This document shows, one piece after another, positions 20,510 through 31,300 of a stretch of DNA of 64,000 nucleotides. The notes below the pieces were generated by a model. It searched no databases and had not been told where the DNA came from. It worked only from the letters and a program-made list of their open reading frames with translations. The translations under genes were made by a program, and so were the position numbers. The DNA comes from Onthophagus taurus (taxonomy: Eukaryota > Arthropoda > Insecta > Coleoptera > Scarabaeidae): positions 32,371,501 through 32,435,500 of the forward strand of contig NC_091971.1 in NCBI RefSeq assembly GCF_036711975.1, in the 5' to 3' direction. The stretch's first letter is position 1. The number at the start of each line of letters is the position of its first letter.

Positions 20510-22160
20510 TAACAACGAAGAAGACGTTGTCTGCGAAATAAAAGAGATACTGGTATTTAAAATCAAGATAGAACCAATTAAGATAACAAAACTAATACCA
20601 CAGTAGCAAGCAAGCAAGTCTAAAAGTCCTTGACATAGAAAAAATAGACTCTTAGTCTTATAAGCGAAACTCATTTCACAAAAGAATCCTACTTAAATTC
20701 AAAGACTTCAAAGTTTATCATACCACTCATCCAGATAACTCTGCTAGAGGACTGTGCCTCCTCCGCTATAACCAAAGAAAATATGTCTCATTATGAAGAA
20801 CTAGGGAATAATACACCAAAAATGTAAGCTGCTATGATTAATGTAAGATGAAAAAACTATCAGTTTATAGTAGCGGCAGTTACTGCCCACAAAGGCACCC
20901 ATTGAAAAGAGACCGATATCTCGAATTTCTGAAGAAACAAGGTTATAAATTTATCATTGGTGGTGCCTTTAATGCTAAGAACATAGCTTTACAAGGTTGA
21001 CCACGATAAAAGGCAGAGAACTCTACGAAGCTATAAAAGGGTATAAATGAGTATTGTCTACTGGAAAGCCAACATATTAGCCGAGAGACTACAATAAAAT
21101 ACCAAACTTGATAGATTTTTACACCGTCAAAAACATCTTCGCAGATTAATTACAAATAAAAGGAAGGTGGGTTATGGACTCAGACCACTTTATCTAACAA
21201 TTATTCTAACTCTTAATCGTTATACAGAAAGCCGCTGACCTTACGTTTGTCAAATAACATACGTTTCGTCTCGTGCTTTGAAGAAAAAATGAATCTCTCA
21301 GTAATCATGAACCTGATGAAGTGGAACTGTTTGTCAAAAACATACAAGTAGCTTGGGAAAGTACTCCGACATTGCTAAGAAGAGTTGCAGTAAAAAACTA
21401 TTCAAAAGAAATTAGATAGTAATAATAATGTCAGAAAAATAGAAACTAAGAACAAGATTACAGTAAACTAGATCACCCCTAGACAAAACTAAGTTAAATA
21501 ATCTTAGTTAGCAACTAAAAAGAGAAATAAGCCAATTAAAAAGCGATTCTGTCAACACATACGTAAATGAACCTCCCGGCAACAATAGCACAGAACACTT
21601 CCTTTGGAAAGCAACAAAGAGATTTAAAAAACCTATTATATAGATCCATCTGCTAAGAACTGAAAATAGAAAATGAACAAGAAACAGTCAACAAAAAGCC
21701 GACCTATTTGCAAATCAGTTTGGAAAAACTTATCCGGTTAATGAAGATGAGGAAAAGGATGTAATGATGGAAAATTTCATTCAAAACGACGAAGAGAATA
21801 AGCAAACTACTTCTCTAAGAGAGGTAACTACAGATATTAAAGAAAACATTAACTCAAAAAAGACAACATGATTTGATCTGATAACAGGAAATACTACGAA
21901 ACATTTCGAGGAAAGCTATAATAAAACTGACAAATTTAATTAACGCCTCATTCAGATTACAATATGTCCTGATGAAAAATATGAACTGAGCATAAAATAC
22001 ATAAACTGTACTGGCTGTAAAAATGTATCTGGAAAATAGCAGAAGGAGTTATAATACCAAAGCCTAAAAACAACCTCAAGATATTACATCATATATACCT
22101 ACCCCTTTATTATCAATATTGTCAAAGTTATTCCAAAAACAACTGCTGTAACCTGTGATA
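20510..22160 (+). mobile_element. Decayed Jockey-like LINE ORF2, plus strand
   Basis: Translations in shifting frames give an endonuclease trace (FIIGGAFNAKN at about 20950, then TTIKGRELYEAIKGY, then MDSDHF at 21175) and a linker (EHFLWKATKRFKKP at about 21600, then KADLFANQF). The region before the RT ends near 22100 with IPKPKN-like codons. The Asp of the GDFN box is Ala here. No complete domain remains, and the RT is missing or beyond recognition after 22160. Confidence 0.7.
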
Positions 22161-22849
22161 TTCCTCAATTATAAAATGATACGATAGCCACAGTTGTAGA
22201 CTTGGCCATATTTTCAATTAGAAACAAATTATTCTATATTCAACAAATACAGAAATCGACAAAGATATGGAAAATAAAGTTAAATGAAAATAAGTCCGTA
22301 CATGTCGATTCCAAAAACCAAGATCTGCATCAAGAACTGGAAGATGAAACAGTGGATGAAATGTGAAAGTTCTGCTAGAAGACATGAAAAGAGACTTGAT
22401 CACCATGTGAATATTGAGGCTATTGAACTCCTGGACAATTCATAGCTAGTGAGAAGACTCAAATCTTCTGAATTGGTTTAAGAAAGTATTGACTAGAGTC
22501 AATGAAAACTAGAGCATGGTGCGGTAGTATACTTCAGTTAATAATGGCAGAACGTTAAGGACATTGCTGAGTATACCTTAATTTAAGATTATTTTGCCGT
22601 AGTAGCTGATTTATTGATTTGAGCTGTTTTTTTCGTCGGTATTGAAAACGCGTCGTCATGTCACAACCCGAGGGTATCACATTCCATATGAAATGTTGAT
22701 ATCCAACATATGGTCAATCCAGTCATAGATTACATTATGACTGATAATGACTAAAAACTCGAGGGTAGAGGAGTTTGATTGAGTGTGGATGAGACGTGAA
22801 GAGTTGATATGCCTTAATTCAAATTGCAACTCCAAAGTTTGAAATATAC
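22161..22849. other. Unassigned AT-rich interval
   Basis: No reading frame or repeat structure was recognised on either strand. Confidence 0.4.
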
Positions 22850-23146
22850 AGTGTGCGGCAAAATTATGGAATAAATTCAATAAAACGCTTATAAACATTA
22901 TTTTGTAAATACGGCGAAACAAGTCTGTTTTGATTTTTCAAAACACACTTTCTGAGCCCATATTTACTTTTCGATAGTCATTTGTTTTTAAATTATGCCG
23001 TCATTAACAAAAAAATAGTCTTTTATATTCCGTAATAAAAAGAATTGTGAATATAGGTTCAAAATGTGTGTTTTGAAAACCAAAATAGACTTGTCACGCC
23101 GTTTTTGCAAAATAATGTTTATAAGCGTTTTATTGAACTGAAAACT
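22850..23146. mobile_element. Inverted-repeat MITE just upstream of OR-B
   Basis: Arms at about 22867-22955 and 23059-23140 are inverted copies; the motif AACGCTTATAAACATTATTT is seen at 22893 and inverted near 23110. The left end ACAGTGTGCGGCAAAATTAT resembles Tc1/mariner-type MITE termini. The right outermost bases are missing. It is about 210 bp from the OR-B start codon and absent from the OR-A flank, so it arrived after the duplication or was lost from the other copy. Confidence 0.75.
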
Positions 23147-23164
23147 TTTAATAATTAGTACATA

Positions 23165-25335
23165 ATAAATGTTCTTTTATAATTCATTTTAACCATCTGT
23201 AAAATTGATTTTTAATTCTCCACACTCTCTTGAGAAATAACCGATGTTAACCTGTCAAAATTTGATATCCATTAATAATTGAATCTATTTCTCTCGAATA
23301 TAACTCAATTATCCTGTCTTTGCGAATTTATTTCTTATTGCTACTTCAATCAAAAATGACCAAGGAAAAAAAAGATATTAAAAGATTATCTATTGGTAAG
23401 TTTTAATCTTTATATCCAACACATCTCGTTAATCTCATTTCCATTTCGTTTCAGAATTCACCAAACATATTAATCAAGATGGAGCTAAAGTGGGAATACT
23501 CGCTCCGAAAATTCTTTTGGAAACGTTATGTTTATGGCCGGATTCAACAAGCCTAAAAATTCTTTTCGCAAATTACTTTGTTTTTTTTAATCTATTCGTT
23601 ATTGAGTGTTTTCACACTTATTACGCTGTGTTATATTACGCTGAAAATGCCGTAAGCTCTATGACAACATTGATAACCGTCACAACCACTTTAGAATCTC
23701 TTGTAAGAATTTATTGTTTGATGTTTAAAAAAGATATCATCAACGATATTTTGTATAAAATTTGGAAAAATTTTTGGGCAGTTAACGTTGCAAATCCTCG
23801 CACACAAATCGAAATAAAAAGAAAAGTTTTCACGAGTGCTATTTTACCGGGAACTTTCTTTTTTTTCGCCGTTCTTTGTAATTTAGAAATTACAGGAACA
23901 CCATTTATTAAGCAGCATTCGTTAATATTGAATTCTGAATATCCGTATATAAGTTGGAATCAAACATATGTATACGAAAGTTTGTATATATGGCAATACT
24001 TTTTCGATTGGTACGTTTTATTCACAGTGAGCAGTTTCGATTTACTTTTTTTACCGTTGGTAATGATCTGCGCGATGCAATTTCGTGTAATACAAGACGT
24101 GTTTCAAAATATCTTTACTGAATCTTCCGAAAGGCAGAAGAAATTGATTTTTGAAAGGGAAAATATTTCCGATAAGGAATTGGTGTTGAAATGTTTGGAA
24201 CAACACGAATTATTATTGAAGTAATGAAATAAAACTTGTTTTTAAACTATATTCTTGCTCAAATCTTTTTAGATTATGTACAAATTTGGAAAATTCATTC
24301 AACATCGTTATTTTAATTCAATACGTGACGAGTACAATGTCGATTTGTTCGAGTGCTTTAGTTTTGGTAATCCTGAAATATTTTAGAATTTTGTTTATTA
24401 TTTTTTGATTGATTTTGTAGAGATTAGATAGAAGCCAATTCTCAAAAATGATGACGTATTCGGTTGCTCATCTCACCCAATTATTCTGTTATTGCTTCGT
24501 TGGACAAGAACTAACACATCAAAGTACACTTTTATCAGATAAAATTTTTAGTTGCAATTGGTGTTCAGATTTCGATCGAGATTTTCGTAGAACGATGATT
24601 ATGATGATCCAAAGATGTCATCGCGAATGCGTTTTAACAGCTGCCGGTATAACCAATTTGGATTTTGCAGGGTTGATAAAAGTTTTGAGGATTTCTTTCT
24701 CATTTTATACACTTTTTGATTCGTTAATGACTCGAAGAGGACTTTAAGATCACACTCATTACTGTATACAAAGAAAACGAAAATTTTAAAACCTGCAAGA
24801 ATGAAATTACTAATAAAAACTATTTTAGTATATTTTAGTTACTTACAGCAATAAAAGTAGGATAATTCAGTTTAATAAATCCCATCGCATTCATAGAGTA
24901 GGGTTGTAGCGATTTTAGATTAAGTAATATAACGTAAATTTTGACTTTTCTTAGGTCATTTTCATACCAGTTACTTAAATTTAAGGAATTTGCAAAATTT
25001 GAACCCTAAAATATGGAATAAGAATAAAAAAACTTGATTGAAAATAACTTTTTTATTTACCCAATAAGTTAGTTCGTTTGAAATTGAACATAATAAAAAT
25101 AATTGGGAAAGATGTCCGAAACAGTATGGTAAAATTTGGATATTTTCTTTGAATCCGTTTAAGTTAATTAAAAATAATGAGACACATAAAGCGGTTACGC
25201 TGGTTGTTAATTGAATAAAGTGTCCAAAGGAGAATATTTTGTTCAGTTTTTGAGTCATCCTAGAAAAATTAATAAATTAGAAATTAAAAAAAATATAATA
25301 TGGATATTTTGAGGATTCTAATAAGGATGATAAAA
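23165..25335. repeat. OR segmental duplication, right copy
   Basis: Partner of 15170-17075. It contains all of OR-B on the plus strand and exons 3-5 of OR-C on the minus strand, in a convergent arrangement. Confidence 0.85.
23356..24747 (+). CDS. OR-B, intact odorant receptor, four exons
   Basis: Exons 23356-23395, 23455-24220, 24273-24366 and 24421-24747 join to 1227 nt (408 aa) with GTAAG/GTAAT donors and AG acceptors and no stop. It is a 7tm_6 insect odorant receptor, expected in olfactory neuron membranes as a channel with Orco. Hydrophobic helices are visible, for example YFVFFNLFVIECF (exon 2), FFDWYVLFTVSSFDLLFLPLVM and the exon 3 LIQYMTSTMSICSSALVL. The C-terminal signature VLRISFSFYTLFDS occupies residues 388-401. 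Length matches the family (about 380-410). It is the full-length sister of OR-A. Its last 24 coding bases overlap the end of OR-C on the other strand. Subfamily cannot be named without a tree. Confidence 0.93.
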
Positions 25336-28300
25336 TATGGTGAACCATTTTAAACTCAGTTTTCTATAATTTCCTTATTAGTGTAGCTTCCACGTGCGGC
25401 AATTATAGTGTCAAACCTCGTTAGCATGCATTTCACAAGTCCTCGATCCAATTCGTAGCAGATGTTTTCGATGGAGTTTAGGTCTGGGCTCAGGAGCGAC
25501 AAGTCCATTCTAGGAGCCCCAATGTCATCGCATCAATTGATGGTGGACCTCACAACATAACAGTTAGCGTTGTCGTCCTGAAAGCAACATAGGCCCACTT
25601 CGTAGAATAGTGGGCATTCTGGTTAACATGAATTCGGGGTAAGAGTCTCAATCCACTCATCGAAACAACACTCCCGGATACCTGTTGAATCTCCTGGTGT
25701 ATGTGATCCATCGGTAGGGTGCGGTGCTTCCGAATTACTCGGGGCAAAATCGACCATTTATGTGACACTCGACGATTTCACCTTTCTTGAAATCAGGTAA
25801 TTCTGCACTGCGTGACAGCTTGTATGCGACTACAGCCAGCGTGACGAACATCTCCAGATGTCGGCATTTACATGGGTGTCCAAATACTTATTGGTAGATA
25901 GTGTATATGGTAGTAGTGCTACCATGATAAATATAAAAAGCAGTACACATTTATCTAGTTTTTAAGAATTTAATATAGATAAGTTAGGAGTATAAATAAG
26001 AGTGTTCGCATATTATTAGCAGTTCTGTTTAAGTTCTAATACTTAACATTTTCAATACAAAAGTGATTCGCAAAAGTCCCAGGCTGTTACCCAGAATTGG
26101 AACTGATGATTAAAAGATAAGTAAAGGCATCAGCCAAAGAATCACAGTGATGAAATTTCGTATGAAAAAGAACCGATAACCCCCGAGCCAGTAGGAATCA
26201 GAGACCTGCATGAATGGTTTCATTCTCCCGAATGAAACATTCACAGAAAAACGAATAGTGAATTAACATTAACACATCAAGAGCACGCTACAATGTAACA
26301 CACGTATTGTTCTACAACATCAAGCAGTAGGCGTCTCTCTCAAGTCTAACGAAAAGCAGCGAATCGTTAAAAGTATTCGCGAATCATTTAAAATGATTCA
26401 TTGCTTCACGCACACATTAGTGTTTTTGTATATAATCATTGTTACTTTAATACCGAACATAAGTAAAGTAATGTTAAGTTGAACACAATTTAAATTTATC
26501 CAAAGTTATCTAAATTTGGCTAAACTTATAAAAATTGTCTAAAATATTCAAAACGTATCTAAAATTATCAAAAATTTACAAAATAGTTCAAAATGATCAA
26601 AATGTTACTGAAATTATGTATACAATCATCTGCATCCAAATACATAAAGAGTGGCTAATTTGATCGTTTAAAATGTAGAAATTTTTATTTTTACTGTGTT
26701 TATTAATTTAAAAAAGTTCTAGAAGATCAAGTTTATAACTTTTAGAACATTCATGAAGTAATGAAATGTTTTCATAATTTATGCTATGTCCCGTCTCGAT
26801 ATATTTATATAAATTAGATTGAATTCGACTTTTATGTTCCAGAATTCTGGTTCCTAAATGACGTCATGTCTGTCCAATATAAATTCCGTTACAGTTAGAA
26901 CATCTAACCGAGTAAAGGCCATTTTTGCGAAGTATATTCCCATTTTTAGGGTGGTAATGAGATAAAAGTTTAATAATAGAACAATTGTTAGAAAACGCTT
27001 ATTTAATTTTATATTTATCAAAAATGTTTCTGGACGCCAAAGATATTTTATTATATGAAATGGGTTTGTAACTTTATGGGTCTTTACTCTGAAGTAATCT
27101 GAAATGTAAAGTATTGATAATATTTAAAGAAAAACCGTTATTCAATGCAAGAGTATGGATGTATTTAAATTCATCAATTTTATGTTTTTCTGATAAAGGG
27201 TAACTGATGGCAGCACGGTTAATCAAATAACGAAAATTCGCCAATTTATGAGACATTGGATGAAAGGAATCAAAAAGAAATCTAGTTAGAACCATAGAAG
27301 GTTTCCTATAAATATTGTAAGACAAAGTGTTATTAATTTTAGTAAGTTCAAGATCAAGGAAGTTAAGTGAACACTCTCTCTCAATTTCTAAAGTAAAATT
27401 TAAATTAGTATGTAGATTATTTATAAAATCGTAAAAATCGTTCAGTGAAGCCAAATTCCCGCCCCACACACAAAATGCATCATCGACGTACCTTATCCAA
27501 GTGACCGGTGTGAAAACAGCACGGCAAACATAGCACGCCAAACATATGCTTAGATCACACGTAACGAGTATAGTGGCGAGACAGTAAAATGTCACTAGGC
27601 CGAGAGAGTGGCGTGGCCGAGTAAGTGTTTACACGTATTTTTCTGTTTTCGACTTTTATGAAGAATAAGTTCAGTTTGTTATCGAAGCTACAATCGAAAA
27701 TCTGTAGTTGCGTATCGGAACATGGACCGTAAAATGTATATTAAAAAATGTACTAAGTTACTTATACCGCTCTTAATAGAGGAATTAAATAAATTATTGC
27801 GCGAAGAAGATAGACGTGTTTTTACAAGACAATGGATTTTAAGGAGATCAGATCTTGGTGCTACAAACACCCTTTTCAATGAATTGCAATCAGAAGATCC
27901 TGATGAATTTAGATCGCTTCTGAGACTTGATATAGAACATTTCAATACGTTGTTGGAAAATATTACTCCAATGATACAAAAACAAGATACTATCATGAGA
28001 AAAGCTATACCTGCGAAGATTAAATTAATAATAATAATAATAAATAAATTTATTGCCATAATAAAAAACAAAAAATACAAATTAAAGAAAATGTATACAT
28101 TTAACTTAATACATAAATACGGGCAAAAGGGTCGATTTATCGCGTAAGCGATATCTTCCAAATAACCCAATCAATCAGCAGTATACTAAGTTATATAGAA
28201 AAACAATAAATGAACGGCAAGCTGCTATGCTAAACTTATGGTCACCAAAAACGGTGCATAATGATAGTTGCTGGAATAAAAGAAGAAGAGAAGAGAAGAA

Positions 28301-31300
28301 AAGTAGAAGAAGAGAAGAAAAGGGAGAAGAAAAAGTTTTCAGGAAGATACTTGAAGAGCCAATAAATGACGTTTTAGGTGGTTTTTAAATGTTACAAGGT
28401 GAGGAATATTACGGATCTCAGTAGGCAGACTATTCCAAAGGGTTACTGCCTGCACAGACGATTTATGGTAAATCTCGGTACTATGGGTCGGGAACATAAG
28501 CACAGAATCTAACTGAGGTCTAGTAGGTAAACCATGCGACGACAAGCGTTGAAATATACAATACCTTGGGGTTTGATTGTGAAGAACAGTATATAACATA
28601 GTTAATATACGAAACGATCTACGGTTCTGACAGCTTAATATCTGCAAATAATTACGGTATGGGGTTATGTGTTGAGATCTCTCGAGATCAAAGATATACC
28701 GTATGCAGTTGTTTTGAAGTCTTTGCAGTTTGTTTCGTAGTGTTACCGAAAGATCAGGATATGCCGTGTCAGCATAATCAATATGGGGGAAAATCAGGGA
28801 AAAACAAAGATTACGACGGATCATGGGAGGAAGGAAGCAACGGAGACTTTTCAGTGAGTGGAAACAATGATAGACCTTTCTGCAGACGGATTGAATTTGA
28901 GGTTTCCAGGACATTGTAGAATCCATAACCACCCCAAGGTTTCTAACCGTGTCTGACAGCTGAATAATGTCTCCGTCAAGCATTAAGTGAATGGATGAAA
29001 AATTATTCAGCTTTGCCAGTAAAGGTCGACTGCCAAACGCAATTGCTTGAGTTTTAGAAGTATTTAATTTAAGGCCATAACGTTTGGACCAATCCAAAAT
29101 ATTGGAAAGGTCATGATTAAGACGTGCAATTGCTTCCGGAAAATCATCAATAGTTGTCGTAGTGTAAATTTGGAGGTCATCAGCATACACATGATAATTA
29201 CAAGAAATACAGTGGGTGACGGCATTAATAAAAATCGAAAAGAGCAACGGACCCAACACACTACCCTGGGGTACACCACATTTAATATCACAAGCAGACG
29301 AGAGCGCAGAATCAGCACGCACAGACAAGGAACGACAGGAAAAGTAAGATTGAAACCAAGATAAACATGAAGAGGTAAATCCAAGGGCAGCTAGTGACGC
29401 CAACAAAAGATCGTGATCAACCGAATCGAACGCCTTGCTGAAATCAAGTAATACAAGGATGGTAACACAACGTTTGTCGCAAGCATACCTAACATCATCT
29501 GTAATCTTAATAAGCGCTGTTGTCGTGCTATGACCCTTACGAAAACCCGATTGAAAGTCGTTGTGCAAGTTAAATTCTTGTAAATACTCTTGAACTTGTA
29601 GATAAACAAGGCGCTCGAGAGCTTTAGATAAAACAGATAAAATGGAGATAGGGCGAAAATCATTTAAACTTGAAGGACTCTTGGATTTAGGTATAGGGAC
29701 AACATGAGCAACCTTCCAGATTGAAGGAAATGAGGATCGTTCAAAGGAGAAGTTAAAAATGTGGGTAATAGGAGTAAGAACAATATCCAATATAGGAAGA
29801 AGAAGTTTGAGACCAACTCCATCAGCTCCCACATCGACGAAAATGAATCAAAGTTGTTTTGATTTATAGATGATGACCACAATTCAATTTTTTTTATAAA
29901 GCCATGGAGTTTGTCTTTTGCTGTAATGATATTTTCATCCCGCCCTTGAAGACGGGATAAGTCGGAAAGAAAAGCCAATTTCAAAGGGAATTCCGGGTCA
30001 GAAATGAATTCAGAGTAATGTGACTTGGCTTGTTGTAAATATACTAATAGTTCAGCGCGAAGTTCCATAACTCTGGTCAGTATTTTGCCTTTTGATAACC
30101 ACCTAACCTCTGTGTGGTAAAGCAAATTGCGGTGTAGTGCCCCCATATCTTCACAAATGATTCGAAACAATCGAGTCTGCAACGCTTTTCCTTTGATAGA
30201 ATTTACAATGTTAATAATAATATTTAGAACTTGACTGTATTCTTGTGGCAAGGTTTTGGCTGCAAGAGCTTGGCGATGGAGAAAGCAGTGCATCCAACAA
30301 GCGTGTGGCATTTGTTCTTTCAGTCTAGCAATAAATCCACTCTTCGCACCAGTCATGGCTTTTGCTCCGTCACTACAAATAGCAATGCATTTTTGTGTCC
30401 AAGCGATATTCATATCTTGGGTAGCTTCAACGAACATGTCATGCAAGAACTGACCTGTAGCATTTTTGGGAAGTGCCTTGCAAAATAGTATTTCTTCCAT
30501 TAATATTTCATTGGATTCAAAACGCACAAAAGCTACAAACTGCACACAACCCGCAATATCCGTTGATTCATCAAATTGTAAGGACACAAAAGTACTTTTC
30601 TTTATTTTTTCTATGACTTGATCACGAACGTCAGTCGCCATATTGCTTATCCTGTGTTGAATGGTATTGTCAGAGAGAGGTATACTTTTGAGCTTTTCGA
30701 CCTCTTGTTTACCAAACATAATCTCTGCTATATCTAAAGCCGCTGGTAAAATCAAATTTTCGGCAATACTGTGAGGTTTTCCTGCTTTAGCCACACGAAA
30801 AGCTACTCGATAACTAGCGAGCAACGCTTTCTCATTTAGGTTGGACATTTGTCCTATAGCAGTTTTTTGATGTTCAAGAGCTTTCGTTTCCACTCAAAAA
30901 ATTCCACGGGTTTATTTCTTTCATTAGGATGTTTTGTGTTTAGGTGGCGTACCAACTTCGATGGTTTCATGCTTTCTCTTGACAAAATTTCAAAGCAAAT
31001 TACGCACAGCGGTTTATTCTCAATGACAGTAAACCCAAATTTCAAATAATTATCGTCATAAAGACGTTTTTTCTTTATTCCACTACTCCCACTAGACGTT
31101 GATGGTCTTTTTAGGAATTTATCCATTTTCAATTATAGCAGACAACTCAAATAAATACTACTTGCACTCAACTGCCGTGGCCGCGGTCGACCTGATTTAT
31201 AGGGTTATAGGCCAGCGTTTCTCGAGATTCATTGCAAAGCGTAACGAAACGTCTCGAAACTTGTGAACCTTTCGCGCGGGCGAATATCAGCGCCATCAGA

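Noticed and set aside
24971-25258. Minus-strand frame as an independent OR relic
   Set aside because: It is exon 3 of OR-C plus intronic read-through; the acceptor at 25260 and donor at 25060 define its ends.
28275-28335. GAA-rich tract as a satellite array or splicing enhancer
   Set aside because: It is a short purine-rich tract within a LINE 3' UTR; no array or exon is associated.
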